A stretch of 64,000 nt of DNA from Vibrio cortegadensis (GCF_024347395.1 NZ_AP025472.1:1054001-1118000); one strand, 5' to 3'; shown: positions 1-8,815, counted from the stretch's first letter. A program made the numbers and translations. Notes: generated by a model not told the origin, from the letters alone.

Positions 1-237
1 TATCTTAAATTTGACGCAAAATTTAGCCGTGAGCAAGTTGGCGATCTTTCTACCGAAATGGTGGTGCACTTTTTCCGTTCGTTAACTGATACCTTAGCTT
101 GCACTCTGCACCTATCATCGACGGGTGACAACGATCACCACATCATTGAGAGCTTATTTAAAGCATTTGGCCGTACACTTCGCCAGGCGATTAAGGTCGA
201 AGGTAATGAATTACCGAGCAGCAAAGGCGTGCTTTAA
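1..237 (+). CDS. hisB: Imidazoleglycerol-phosphate dehydratase, C-terminal end (partial)
   Basis: The frame is open from base 1 and gives the last 78 residues of HisB. It contains the metal-binding DNDHHIIES motif of the dehydratase domain, followed by FKAFGRTLRQAI and the usual end near SSKGVL. HisB dehydrates imidazole glycerol phosphate in histidine synthesis. In gammaproteobacteria it is often fused to histidinol-phosphatase, but that part would lie outside the window. The stop is 14 bases before hisH, consistent with one operon. The 5' part is cut off by the window edge. Confidence 0.93.
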   Translation, partial: YLKFDAKFSREQVGDLSTEMVVHFFRSLTDTLACTLHLSSTGDNDHHIIESLFKAFGRTLRQAIKVEGNELPSSKGVL

Positions 238-251
238 CGAGGGAATGAATC

Positions 252-878
252 ATGCTTAATCAGAAAATTGTCATTATCGATACTGGTTGTGCCAACGTAT
301 CCTCAGTGAAATTTGCGATACAACGTTTGGGGTATGAAGTGGTGATTTCGAAAGATCCGGAAGTGGTCTTAGCCGCAGATAAGTTGTTTTTGCCAGGAGT
401 CGGTACCGCAAGCGAAGCAATGAAAAACCTTGAGCAGCGAGATCTAATCAGTTTAGTCAAACAAGTAGAAAAACCGCTGCTTGGTATCTGCTTAGGGATG
501 CAGCTGTTAGGACGCCTCTCTCAAGAGAAAGGCCAGAAAGCAGATGCTCAAGTTGAGTGTTTAGGTTTGTGCTCTGGTGAAGTTCGCTTGATGGAGACAG
601 GTGATTTACCATTGCCTCATATGGGGTGGAATACCGTGTCAGCATCTCAAGGGCACCCTTTATTCAAAGATATTGAAGAAGGTGAATATTTTTACTTTGT
701 GCATAGTTTTGCCATGCCCGTTGGTGATTACACTATCGCTCAATGTGAATATGGCAACCCATTTACCGCTGCTTTGCAAAGTGATAATTACTATGGGGTT
801 CAATTTCACCCAGAGCGTTCTTCAAAAGCAGGTTCGAAGCTGATACAAAACTTTTTAGAGCTGAGTTTTTTGAGATGA
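252..878 (+). CDS. hisH: Imidazole glycerol phosphate synthase, glutamine amidotransferase subunit
   Basis: A 208-residue class I glutamine amidotransferase. It supplies ammonia from glutamine to HisF for imidazole ring formation. The nucleophile Cys is at about residue 80 (LLGICLGMQ) and the His/Glu pair at about 186 and 188 (QFHPERS). The ATG at 252 follows a GAGGGAA ribosome binding site. It sits between hisB and hisA, but unlike the overlapping genes downstream it is separated from hisA by 66 bases of repetitive sequence. Confidence 0.96.
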   Translation: MLNQKIVIIDTGCANVSSVKFAIQRLGYEVVISKDPEVVLAADKLFLPGVGTASEAMKNLEQRDLISLVKQVEKPLLGICLGMQLLGRLSQEKGQKADAQVECLGLCSGEVRLMETGDLPLPHMGWNTVSASQGHPLFKDIEEGEYFYFVHSFAMPVGDYTIAQCEYGNPFTAALQSDNYYGVQFHPERSSKAGSKLIQNFLELSFLR

Positions 879-905
879 GTTTTTAGAGCTAAGTTTCTAG
901 AGCTG
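852..905 (+). repeat. Imperfect short direct repeats at the hisH/hisA junction
   Basis: The motif TTTTAGAGCT(G/A)AG occurs at about 852-864 and 881-893. A diverged copy (TTTGAGATGAG) lies between them and a partial TCTAGAGCTG follows at 896-905. The array covers the last codons and stop of hisH (876-878) and the start of the spacer. It looks like local duplication of the hisH 3' end. No function is evident. Confidence 0.6.
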
Positions 906-944
906 TAGCCATACCGCATCTATGAGAAAGAAAAGGAATTTACA

Positions 945-1682
945 TTGATCATTCCAGCATTAGATTTAATAGAAGGCCAAGTCGTTCGTTTGTTCCAAGG
1001 GGACTATGGTCAAGTAACAGAATACAAAGTGGATCCGGCTGAGCAGTTTAATCTGTATCACCAAGCGGGAGCGAACTGGCTTCATCTTGTCGATCTTACC
1101 GGCGCAAAAGATACCACTGCCCGCCAGCTTGATTTGATCGCCACCTTGTTAGCCAGTACCCCAGCGAGTATTCAAATTGGTGGTGGCGTTCGCAACGAGC
1201 AAGATGTGGTGGATTTACTTGAAGCAGGCGCACAACGAGTTGTGGTGGGTTCAACGGCCGTTAAACAGCCTGAATTAGTTAAAGGTTGGATGACAAAATA
1301 CGGAGCCGAGAAGATCGTACTCGCTCTCGATATCAATATTGATCAGCAAGGCGTACGTAAAGTTGCAATTTCAGGCTGGCAAGAAGATTCAGGCGTGACG
1401 ATCGAAGCGTTGATCGATGATTATTTAACGGTTGGTTTGAAGCATGTGCTGTGCACGGATATTTCAAGAGACGGGACTTTAGAAGGCTCGAATGTCGAAC
1501 TGTATGTTGATCTTTGTAAGCAATATCCACAAGTGCAATTTCAATCATCAGGCGGCATTGGATGCTTAGCGGACATTGAAGCTTTAAAAGGAAGTGGTGT
1601 CGCTGGCGTGATTGTTGGCCGTGCGCTTTTGGATGGTAAGTTTACCGCAGAGGAGGCGTTCTCATGTTGGCAAAGCGAATAG
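945..1682 (+). CDS. hisA: ProFAR isomerase (phosphoribosylformimino-AICAR ribotide isomerase)
   Basis: A 245-residue TIM-barrel enzyme carrying out the Amadori rearrangement of ProFAR to PRFAR. The N-terminal IIPALDLIEGQVVRL has the catalytic Asp at about residue 7. IQIGGGVR lies mid-protein, a conserved Asp in CTDISRDGT, and the phosphate-binding SSGGIG near the C-terminus. The start is TTG at 945, preceded by AAAAGGA. No ATG or GTG fits the conserved N-terminus, so a weak start is likely real. The 3' end overlaps hisF by 19 bases. Confidence 0.94.
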   Translation: MIIPALDLIEGQVVRLFQGDYGQVTEYKVDPAEQFNLYHQAGANWLHLVDLTGAKDTTARQLDLIATLLASTPASIQIGGGVRNEQDVVDLLEAGAQRVVVGSTAVKQPELVKGWMTKYGAEKIVLALDINIDQQGVRKVAISGWQEDSGVTIEALIDDYLTVGLKHVLCTDISRDGTLEGSNVELYVDLCKQYPQVQFQSSGGIGCLADIEALKGSGVAGVIVGRALLDGKFTAEEAFSCWQSE

Positions 1683-2437
1683 TACCGTGTCTCGATGTCC
1701 GAGATGGACAAGTGGTAAAGGGTGTTCAGTTCCGAAATCATGAAATTATTGGTGATATTGTTCCTTTGGCGCAGCGATACGCTGAAGAGGGGGCGGATGA
1801 GTTGGTCTTCTACGATATTACCGCATCGAGTGACGGCCGAGTGGTTGATAAAAGCTGGGTGGCACGTGTCGCGGAAGTGATTGATATTCCATTCTGTGTC
1901 GCGGGTGGCATTAAATCGGCTGAAGACGCATCTCGCATTTTAGAGTTTGGTGCAGACAAAGTCTCTATCAACTCGCCTGCGTTAGCGAACCCAGAGCTGA
2001 TTACCAAGCTTGCCGATAAGTTTGGCGTTCAGTGTATCGTGGTTGGTATCGACTCCTATTTTGACAAAGAGACGGGAAAATATCAGGTATATCAATTTAC
2101 CGGAGATGAAGCTCGAACTAAGGCTACTAACTGGGAAACCCGTGATTGGGTACAAGAAGTTCAAAAGCGTGGAGCAGGTGAAATCGTATTGAATATGATG
2201 AACCAAGATGGTGTTCGTAACGGTTATGATATCGAGCAACTCAATATGGTTCGTGAAGTTTGTGGCGTGCCGCTTATTGCTTCTGGCGGAGCTGGAGCGA
2301 TGGAACACTTTGCACAAGCGTACAAAAAGGCCAATGTGGATGGGGCACTTGCAGCCTCAGTCTTTCATAAGCAAGTCATCAACATTGGCGAATTGAAACA
2401 GTATTTGAAACAACAAGGCGTGGAGATACGTTTATGA
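1664..2437 (+). CDS. hisF: Imidazole glycerol phosphate synthase, cyclase subunit
   Basis: A 257-residue TIM barrel that pairs with HisH and produces imidazole glycerol phosphate and AICAR. The catalytic aspartates are visible as Asp11 (PCLDVRDG) and Asp130 (VVGIDSY). Phosphate-binding glycines occur in VAGGIKS and ASGGAGAME. It overlaps hisA upstream and shares ATGA with hisIE downstream, which indicates translational coupling. Length is typical. Confidence 0.97.
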   Translation: MLAKRIVPCLDVRDGQVVKGVQFRNHEIIGDIVPLAQRYAEEGADELVFYDITASSDGRVVDKSWVARVAEVIDIPFCVAGGIKSAEDASRILEFGADKVSINSPALANPELITKLADKFGVQCIVVGIDSYFDKETGKYQVYQFTGDEARTKATNWETRDWVQEVQKRGAGEIVLNMMNQDGVRNGYDIEQLNMVREVCGVPLIASGGAGAMEHFAQAYKKANVDGALAASVFHKQVINIGELKQYLKQQGVEIRL

Positions 2438-3087
2438 GCGATCAATTTCAGCAACAGTGGCAACAACAGGACGTAGCATCGCTTTCGGATCGTATCGATT
2501 GGGAAAAAGTTGGAGGGTTGGTTCCCGCGATTGTGCAGGACTTTACCTCAAGCCAAGTGCTTATGATGGGTTACATGAACACTGAAGCATTGGCTAAAAC
2601 TGGGCAAACGGGTCAGGTCACCTTCTTTTCTCGAACGAAAGAGCGTTTATGGACCAAAGGTGAAACGTCTGGCAACGTACTGCAATTGAAGAATATCTCA
2701 TTAGATTGTGACAACGATACTCTACTTGTGAAAGTTTCACCAATTGGCCCTACTTGCCATACAGGCACGACAACCTGTTGGGATTCAGACAAACAAGAAG
2801 AATCCCAAATGGTTTGGCTTCATCAACTTGAGCAGTTATTGGCTGCCCGCAAGGACGCCGATCCTGACTCTTCTTATACTGCCAGCCTTTATGCCCGTGG
2901 CACCAAGCGTATTTCGCAGAAAGTGGGGGAAGAAGGTGTTGAAGTCGCGCTTGCGGCGACGTCGGGTGATAAGGCGGAGTTAGTGTGTGAATCGGCTGAT
3001 TTGATTTATCACTTGCTTGTTTTACTTCAAGATCAAGGTTTATCGATGAATGATGTGATTAATAAATTAAAAGAGCGACATAAATAA
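2434..3087 (+). CDS. hisI: Bifunctional phosphoribosyl-AMP cyclohydrolase / phosphoribosyl-ATP pyrophosphatase
   Basis: A 217-residue fusion catalysing the second and third steps of histidine synthesis. The N-terminal HisI domain (about 15-125) carries the zinc and catalytic cysteines in PTCHTGTTTCW. The C-terminal HisE domain (about 130-217) carries ARGTKRISQKVGEEGVE, whose glutamates bind Mg. It is the last gene of the operon, overlaps hisF by 4 bases and is followed by a strong terminator. Often named hisIE. Confidence 0.96.
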   Translation: MSDQFQQQWQQQDVASLSDRIDWEKVGGLVPAIVQDFTSSQVLMMGYMNTEALAKTGQTGQVTFFSRTKERLWTKGETSGNVLQLKNISLDCDNDTLLVKVSPIGPTCHTGTTTCWDSDKQEESQMVWLHQLEQLLAARKDADPDSSYTASLYARGTKRISQKVGEEGVEVALAATSGDKAELVCESADLIYHLLVLLQDQGLSMNDVINKLKERHK

Positions 3088-3122
3088 TTCTTCAGGTTTG
3101 AATCTCATTTTTATTCGTACTG

Positions 3123-3157
3123 ATTCGCTCCGTTTTTCTATTCGGAGCGAATTTTTT
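3123..3157 (+). terminator. Rho-independent terminator of the his operon
   Basis: A perfect 10-base inverted repeat, ATTCGCTCCG (3123-3132) and CGGAGCGAAT (3143-3152), with a 10-base loop and a run of T to 3157. It lies 35 bases after hisIE. The convergent minus-strand gene ends just beyond it. Confidence 0.9.
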
Positions 3158-3172
3158 GTTTGTTGAGGAGGG

Positions 3173-3709
3173 CTAACCGCAACACTTCTTAAACTTTTTA
3201 CCACTGCCACAGATGCATGGATCATTTCGTCCTATCTTGAAATTTTCAACCGTCTGATTTAAACGCGGATCGCTAGGCTGCTGGGGCTCTGTGTTATTAG
3301 GCTCATGGGGCGGATCTTGAACTTCTGGAAATTCCCCATCAATGTAATACCAAAGGTCGTTCTTTTTTAAAAAGCGAGACTTTTCTGATAAACAGAACTG
3401 TTCACCATCTTCGTTTAGGTATGCTTTAAATTCTACAAAGCCCTCATTTTCATCCTTACCCATTGACGCTGAAATTACTTCAAGTTTGCACCAGTCACTA
3501 TCAATTGAATCTGCAATGCCTTCGCGTTGCTCTTGAGCGTTGCAACTTGGGTGATAAGTATCGACGACGTAATCGACGAGACCTAACACATGAGCTGAGT
3601 AACGTGAACGCATTAACTGTTCTGGCGTTGTGACATCAGCGTGATGCTTATGAGCAATTTCACAGCAGCTTGAATAAGGTTTATTCGTTCCACATGGGCA
3701 TGAAGACAT
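3173..3709 (-). CDS. YchJ-like SEC-C motif protein (UPF0225)
   Basis: A 178-residue soluble protein with a zinc-binding SEC-C motif at each end: CPCGTNKPYSSCC at residues 5-17 and DPCICGSGKKFKKCC at about 163-177. The middle (LMRSRYSAHVLGLVDYVVDTYHP) is typical of the YchJ family, an NTF2-like fold. The function of YchJ is not established; SEC-C motifs in other proteins, such as SecA, bind zinc and contact other proteins. It is a single gene converging on the his operon. Confidence 0.85.
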   Translation of the reverse strand: MSSCPCGTNKPYSSCCEIAHKHHADVTTPEQLMRSRYSAHVLGLVDYVVDTYHPSCNAQEQREGIADSIDSDWCKLEVISASMGKDENEGFVEFKAYLNEDGEQFCLSEKSRFLKKNDLWYYIDGEFPEVQDPPHEPNNTEPQQPSDPRLNQTVENFKIGRNDPCICGSGKKFKKCCG

Positions 3710-3727
3710 GATTTATTCCTGATAATA

Positions 3728-3750
3728 AAATGACCTCAACAGAGGTCATC
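3728..3750 (-). terminator. Terminator downstream of the EAL-HDOD gene
   Basis: Read on the minus strand, ATGACCTC and GAGGTCAT (3749-3742 and 3737-3730) form an 8-base stem with a 4-base loop, followed by TTTTATT. It lies 40 bases after the stop of the minus-strand EAL-HDOD gene. Confidence 0.75.
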
Positions 3751-3789
3751 TAAAATATGTGAGTGGTGTAGTTGTACTGAGTGCGTTGG

Positions 3790-5013
3790 TTAATGCTGCA
3801 TAGGGGACATTAAATCTTGTGACCATGCGACCGCTTCATCACAGCATTGGGCAAGTTGCTCTTCGCTGATACCGAGCTGTTCTCGCAAGAGCAGTGTCTT
3901 ATCCCACTGTGCTTTTTCATACGCAGTGATCAAGGATAAGAGGTTACCCAGTAAACCTTCTTGCTTCGTGAGGGCGAGTCTTATCTCATCGTCAATTGGG
4001 ATAGAATCTATTAATTGATCTAGCGGGTGATCGAGCAGAGAATCAAGCAACGAAAACATACCTGTTAGAAACGCTTGCCCACGAAGATCGTCATTTTGTG
4101 TGTCTAGTTTTAGTGATAACAACTCACACAATCTGGCGCGTTGAATCGCGAGTCCATAAAGAGAATCGGGTTTACGCTCTTGAGTTGACGCAATGGCAAC
4201 GAAAGAGACAAACTGTCTCAGTTTCTGTTCACCCAAATAGACGAGTGCTTGTCTAAAAGACTTGATACTCGTAGTAATCATATGATTTGAGTTTACGTAA
4301 GTGAGCAATTTAAACGATAACGTCACATCACACGACAGTAATCTTTCTACTTCAGCAAAGTTAATGGGCTCAACCGCGATCTCTTTACATAACTGAACAA
4401 TCGTAATGAAATTTGGATTCATCGCTTTACGCTGAATCATCTCCGGCTTACTGAAGAAATAACCTTGAAAGTAATGGAATCCAGCTTTTTTAGCCTCTTC
4501 ATACTCTTCGTAAGTTTCCACTTTTTCAGCTAAAAATTTGATTTTAGTATTGGCAAGTCGCTGGATGAAAACCGCTGACTTCTCAATTGAAACTTGGCGA
4601 ATATCGAATTTGATAATAGAGATGTAAGGTAAAAATCGAACCCAAGCTTTACTTGGAATAAAATCATCAAGTGCGAGCTTGTACCCCATTGAAGCCAGCT
4701 TCTTAATGGCTTCAAATAGTTCATCATCAGGCTCACAGTCTTCAAGGATCTCAACAATTAAGTTGTGATTTGGAAAAAGAGAAGGAACCAGGTTCACTAA
4801 ACTTTGATATGGAAAATTTACGAATCCAAGTTTCGTGCCCAACATGCTGTAGTGAGTCGTTAAAAAATGATCAGACAATAACCTGCTGGTTGCGAGGTTA
4901 GGGTCGATTTCAGGAAAGGTATTTTTAGGACCGTCTCTAAACAGCAGTTCATAACCGATCGTTTTCTTATCTATGTCTAAGATAGGCTGGCGTGCTACGT
5001 AGGTATACTTCAA
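3790..5013 (-). CDS. EAL-HDOD signalling protein (YuxH/CdgJ type)
   Basis: 407 residues. The N-terminal EAL domain (about 1-205) keeps YELLFRD, VNF, VEILE, LALDDF, IKFDI, AEKVET and QGYFFSKP, which correspond to the substrate and metal positions of c-di-GMP phosphodiesterases. The usual DDFGTG loop is DDFIPS, so catalysis is uncertain. The C-terminal HDOD domain (about 205-390) is of the kind used in signalling scaffolds. In vibrios EAL-HDOD proteins affect motility and biofilm, but that role is inferred here. It is monocistronic, with no membrane segment. Confidence 0.85.
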   Translation of the reverse strand: MKYTYVARQPILDIDKKTIGYELLFRDGPKNTFPEIDPNLATSRLLSDHFLTTHYSMLGTKLGFVNFPYQSLVNLVPSLFPNHNLIVEILEDCEPDDELFEAIKKLASMGYKLALDDFIPSKAWVRFLPYISIIKFDIRQVSIEKSAVFIQRLANTKIKFLAEKVETYEEYEEAKKAGFHYFQGYFFSKPEMIQRKAMNPNFITIVQLCKEIAVEPINFAEVERLLSCDVTLSFKLLTYVNSNHMITTSIKSFRQALVYLGEQKLRQFVSFVAIASTQERKPDSLYGLAIQRARLCELLSLKLDTQNDDLRGQAFLTGMFSLLDSLLDHPLDQLIDSIPIDDEIRLALTKQEGLLGNLLSLITAYEKAQWDKTLLLREQLGISEEQLAQCCDEAVAWSQDLMSPMQH

Positions 5014-5121
5014 TGTCGAATCGCGTTCGGTTAAGATTATAATTATTTATGATAGCGTTTTTTAGTAAAAATTCTATGTTTCAGTCGAGGAAAATAAAAT
5101 AAAAAGCGCAATCTTAACTAA

Positions 5122-5850
5122 TTAACCTGAAAAGGGTCTTTCTTGTAGTTCAAAACCCTGCGCGTTTAGTACAAGAACTGAGCCCTGGGTATACCAATCA
5201 CCAAGAACAATACGAGTTTTTGTACCTTGTGATGTTTGCAAGGAATGAATATTTGGTCTGTGGGTATGCCCATGAATCATCAAATCAACATTATTATGAT
5301 CGAGCACTTTTTCAACTTCGCTTTGCGTCACATCCATAATATCCAAAGACTTAGTCTGCTTATCTCCTTTGATATCGGACTGCACCTTCGCAACTATTTT
5401 TTTCTTAATAAAAAATGGGATTCTATTGAAAACAAACTGTAACCACGGTTGATGTACTTTTTCCCGAAAAGCGAGATATTTCACATCTTCAGTACAAAGG
5501 GTATCACCATGCAGTACCACAGCCTTATTTCCATAAAGATCAATGACGGAGACTTCATCTAATAGAGTGACACCCGTCTGTTTAGCAAATCGCTTACCGA
5601 CTAAAAAATCTCGATTTCCTTGAGTGAAGTAGCAAGGTACGCCAGAGTCGACTAACTGTCGAAACGCTGCGCGAATATCCGATGCGAATGTCGAAGTATC
5701 ATCGTCACCCACCCAAAACTCGAATAGATCACCTAAGACATAGAGGGCATCGGCATGGATCGCTTCCTCACGCATAAAGGTATAGAAACATTCAGTGATA
5801 TCTGGACGCTGGGGAGTAAGGTGAAGATCGGAGATAAATAGAGTATTCAT
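5122..5850 (-). CDS. lpxH: UDP-2,3-diacylglucosamine diphosphatase
   Basis: A 242-residue calcineurin-type metallophosphoesterase that hydrolyses UDP-2,3-diacylglucosamine to lipid X in lipid A synthesis. It acts at the inner face of the cytoplasmic membrane. The motifs appear in order: ISDLHL (8-10), LGDLFEFWVGDD (about 41-52), GNRDFLVG (about 78), VLHGDTLC (about 113) and IHGHTHRP (about 193). It follows ppiB by about 70 bases on the same strand, an arrangement also seen in enterobacteria. Confidence 0.95.
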   Translation of the reverse strand: MNTLFISDLHLTPQRPDITECFYTFMREEAIHADALYVLGDLFEFWVGDDDTSTFASDIRAAFRQLVDSGVPCYFTQGNRDFLVGKRFAKQTGVTLLDEVSVIDLYGNKAVVLHGDTLCTEDVKYLAFREKVHQPWLQFVFNRIPFFIKKKIVAKVQSDIKGDKQTKSLDIMDVTQSEVEKVLDHNNVDLMIHGHTHRPNIHSLQTSQGTKTRIVLGDWYTQGSVLVLNAQGFELQERPFSG

Positions 5851-5919
5851 AGTATAAAAAAGGGGAGTAATAAATACGCCCCAGTTCCTATTGTTTTGTA
5901 TCGAATGTATTAAATCGAA

Positions 5920-6414
5920 TTACGCTTCGATTGTTGTACCAGTGATGATCACTTCTTCTAGTGGTACATCTTGGTGCATACCCATAGTACCAGTGCTAAC
6001 ACCTTTGATCTTGTTAACAATATCCATGCCTTCAACAACTTCAGCGAATACACAGTAGCCCCAACCATCACGGCTCTCTGAGCGGAAGTTTAGGAAAGCG
6101 TTGTCGTTTACGTTGATGAAGAACTGAGAGCTTGCAGAATGTGGTTCCATCGTACGAGCCATTGCTAACGTACCAACTTTGTTTGCAAGGCCGTTATTTG
6201 CTTCGTTCTTGATAGTCGCACGAGTTGTTTTTTCTTTAAGGCCAGAAGTCATGCCGCCGCCTTGGATCATGAAACCATCGATAACACGGTGGAAAAGCGT
6301 GTTGTCGTAAAAACCATCACGGCAGTACTGTAGAAAGTTTGCGCTAGTTTCTGGTGCTTTTTCTTCGTTTAGTTGAACTTTGATGTCACCAAAATTTGTG
6401 TGAAGGATGATCAT
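5920..6414 (-). CDS. ppiB: Peptidyl-prolyl cis-trans isomerase B (cyclophilin)
   Basis: A 164-residue cytoplasmic cyclophilin. The core motifs are FHRVIDGFMIQGG (catalytic Arg), MART, and SSQFFINVNDN, with FAEVVEGMDIV near the end. The frame is open to 6495, but the family begins at MIILHTNFGD. The ATG at 6414 is preceded by AAGGTAA, so I take the shorter start. No signal peptide is present, as expected for PpiB rather than the periplasmic PpiA. It probably shares a transcript with lpxH and is divergent from cysS. Confidence 0.95.
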   Translation of the reverse strand: MIILHTNFGDIKVQLNEEKAPETSANFLQYCRDGFYDNTLFHRVIDGFMIQGGGMTSGLKEKTTRATIKNEANNGLANKVGTLAMARTMEPHSASSQFFINVNDNAFLNFRSESRDGWGYCVFAEVVEGMDIVNKIKGVSTGTMGMHQDVPLEEVIITGTTIEA

Positions 6415-6608
6415 GATTGTTACCTTACTGTGTTTTTTAATATGAGGTCGGGATTCTAGCCTAAGTCGAGCCACATTCAAATGGTGAAATGTCACGTTAA
6501 GTGCTTAGGATCGCGGAAATTGGTGTTACCTAATAAGGACGGAGTTGATATACTGCGAGCTTATTATGTTCCATGTACTGTTTCACATACTAATTATAGA
6601 TAGAGATC

Positions 6609-7991
6609 ATGCTAAAAATATATAACACACTCACAAGACAAAAAGAGGAATTCAAACCAATTACTGCTGGCAAAATCGGCATGTATGTCTGTGGGGTAAC
6701 CATCTACGATCTCTGTCACATTGGCCATGGTCGTACATTCGTTTCATTTGATGTTGTTTCTCGTTACCTTCGTTACTTGGGTTACGACCTAACGTTCGTT
6801 CGTAATATCACTGACATTGATGACAAGATCATTAAGCGTGCAGCTGAAAACGGAGAGTCTTGCGATTCTTTAACAGAGCGACTGATTGGTGAGATGCATC
6901 AAGATTTCGATTCATTGAACATGAAGCGTCCGGATGTTGAGCCACGAGCAACGGACTTTATTCAAGAGATTGTTGCATTAGTTGAAAAGCTTATCGAGCG
7001 TGGTTTTGCATACGTTGCTAGTAATGGCGACGTGATGTTTGAAGTAAAAAAATACGATGAATACGGCAAGCTATCAAAGCAAGATCTTGATCAATTACAA
7101 GCGGGTGCTCGTGTTGACATCGAAAGTGCGAAACGTAGCCCACTTGACTTTGTTTTGTGGAAAATGTCTAAACCGGGTGAACCAACATGGGAATCACCAT
7201 GGGGACCAGGCCGTCCAGGTTGGCACATTGAATGTTCAGCAATGAATTCATCGATTTTAGGTAACCATTTTGATATTCACGGTGGCGGTTCTGACTTGCA
7301 GTTCCCACACCATGAAAATGAGATTGCACAATCATGCTGCGCCCATGGTACTCAATATGTGAATACTTGGATGCATAGCGGCATGGTGATGGTTGACCGT
7401 GAAAAAATGTCAAAGTCACTAGGCAATTTCTTTACAATTCGTGACGTGCTAAATCACTATGATCCTGAGACTGTTCGCTACTTCTTAATGTCTGGTCATT
7501 ACCGTAGCCAGTTGAACTACAGCGAAGAGAACTTAAACCAAGCACGTGCTTCACTTGAACGCCTATACACAGCTTTACGTGGTTTAGATTTATCAGCGGC
7601 TCCTGCTGGTGGTGAAGAGTACGTAACTCGTTTCTCTGCAGCGATGAATGATGACTTTAATACACCTGAAGCTTATTCTGTGCTATTCGACATGGCTCGC
7701 GATATTAACCGTATCAAAGCGGAGAGTGTTGAGAAAGCAAGTGGTTTGGGCGCATTGATGCGTGAACTTGCGGATGTCATCGGCATTCTTCATCAAGAGC
7801 CTGAAGCATTCTTAAAGGGTGATGCTGGAAGTGATGATGAAGTAGCGGAAATTGAAGCATTAATTAAGCTACGTAATGATTCTCGCGCTTCAAAAGATTG
7901 GGCGAATGCTGATATGGCGCGTGATAAGCTTAATGAGATGGGCATTGAGCTAGAAGATGGTGCGGATGGCACCACTTGGCGACGTAAGTAA
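6609..7991 (+). CDS. cysS: Cysteinyl-tRNA synthetase
   Basis: A 460-residue class Ia synthetase charging tRNA-Cys. The zinc ligand Cys28 is in MYVCG, the HIGH element in LCHIGHGRT (about 34-42), further zinc ligands in HIECSAM and HHENEIAQ, and KMSKSLGNF at about 266. The C-terminal tRNA-binding region ends in EDGADGTTWRRK, as in E. coli. It is monocistronic, divergent from ppiB and closed by a clear terminator. Confidence 0.97.
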   Translation: MLKIYNTLTRQKEEFKPITAGKIGMYVCGVTIYDLCHIGHGRTFVSFDVVSRYLRYLGYDLTFVRNITDIDDKIIKRAAENGESCDSLTERLIGEMHQDFDSLNMKRPDVEPRATDFIQEIVALVEKLIERGFAYVASNGDVMFEVKKYDEYGKLSKQDLDQLQAGARVDIESAKRSPLDFVLWKMSKPGEPTWESPWGPGRPGWHIECSAMNSSILGNHFDIHGGGSDLQFPHHENEIAQSCCAHGTQYVNTWMHSGMVMVDREKMSKSLGNFFTIRDVLNHYDPETVRYFLMSGHYRSQLNYSEENLNQARASLERLYTALRGLDLSAAPAGGEEYVTRFSAAMNDDFNTPEAYSVLFDMARDINRIKAESVEKASGLGALMRELADVIGILHQEPEAFLKGDAGSDDEVAEIEALIKLRNDSRASKDWANADMARDKLNEMGIELEDGADGTTWRRK

Positions 7992-8001
7992 TAAACAATT
8001 T

Positions 8002-8029
8002 AAAAAGGGCTGTTTTTCAGCCCTTTTTT
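8002..8029 (+). terminator. Rho-independent terminator after cysS
   Basis: AAAAAGGGCTG (8002-8012) pairs with CAGCCCTTTTT (8018-8028) around a 5-base T-rich loop, directly followed by T. It is 10 bases after the cysS stop. Confidence 0.92.
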
Positions 8030-8067
8030 ATAAATAAATTTTTTAATTATTAGACAGGAATATCTCT

Positions 8068-8646
8068 GTGGCTCAGATGTATTTTTACTACTCGGCAATG
8101 AACGCGGGTAAATCAACAACACTTCTACAATCTTCATTTAATTATCAAGAACGCGGAATGAATCCAGTCATTTTTACTGCTGCTCTCGATAATCGCTATG
8201 GTGTAGGTAAAGTCAGCTCACGAATTGGACTTCAATCAGAAGCTCAGCTATTTCAAGCGGACACCAACCTCTTTGATGCCATTCAATTATTGAATAGTGA
8301 AGAGAAGCGCCATTGTGTGCTGATCGATGAGTGTCAATTCCTTTCTAAAGAGCAAGTTTATCAGCTCACTGAGGTCGTGGATAAATTGCATATCCCCGTT
8401 TTATGTTACGGGTTAAGAACTGACTTTTTAGGTGAACTTTTTGAAGGAAGTAAGTATTTACTATCTTGGGCTGATAAGTTAGTTGAATTGAAAACAATTT
8501 GTCACTGTGGTCGTAAAGCAAATATGGTTATTCGTACCGATGAACACGGTGTCGCGATAGCCGAAGGAGATCAAGTAGCCATAGGTGGGAATGACAAGTA
8601 TGTGTCAGTTTGTCGCCAGCACTACAAAGAAGCTTTGGGCCGCTAG
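8068..8646 (+). CDS. tdk: Thymidine kinase
   Basis: A 192-residue type II thymidine kinase phosphorylating thymidine in pyrimidine salvage. The Walker A loop is SAMNAGKSTTL (about 9-19), Walker B is LIDECQFL (about 85-92) and the C-terminal zinc ribbon uses CHCG (about 149-152) and VCRQH. The start is GTG at 8068, with AGGA eight bases upstream. It gives MAQMYFYYSAMN, the conserved N-terminus. Confidence 0.95.
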   Translation: MAQMYFYYSAMNAGKSTTLLQSSFNYQERGMNPVIFTAALDNRYGVGKVSSRIGLQSEAQLFQADTNLFDAIQLLNSEEKRHCVLIDECQFLSKEQVYQLTEVVDKLHIPVLCYGLRTDFLGELFEGSKYLLSWADKLVELKTICHCGRKANMVIRTDEHGVAIAEGDQVAIGGNDKYVSVCRQHYKEALGR

Positions 8647-8679
8647 AACACAACGTTAGGTGACATGCTTCAATCTCTA

Positions 8680-8715
8680 TTTAGCTAGAGAGTTAATTCC
8701 TACTCTCTAGCTAAA
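8680..8715. terminator. Long perfect inverted repeat between convergent genes
   Basis: TAGCTAGAGAGT (8682-8693) and ACTCTCTAGCTA (8702-8713) are perfect complements with an 8-base loop; one or two more pairs extend the stem. It lies between tdk and the convergent minus-strand gene. No T run follows on either strand, so it may be a weak terminator or an RNA end-stabilising hairpin. Confidence 0.5.
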
Positions 8716-8815
8716 AAATGCGATGAAAAATTATGCTTCAGATTCTGCCTCAACATTCCCGCTTCTGTTTCCTCTCATTTACGACATAAACGCTCGACCT
8801 CAACCACTGTGCAGA

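Noticed and set aside
6415..6495. N-terminal extension of PpiB
   Set aside because: The extra 27 residues do not match the cyclophilin family, and the ATG at 6414 has a good ribosome binding site.
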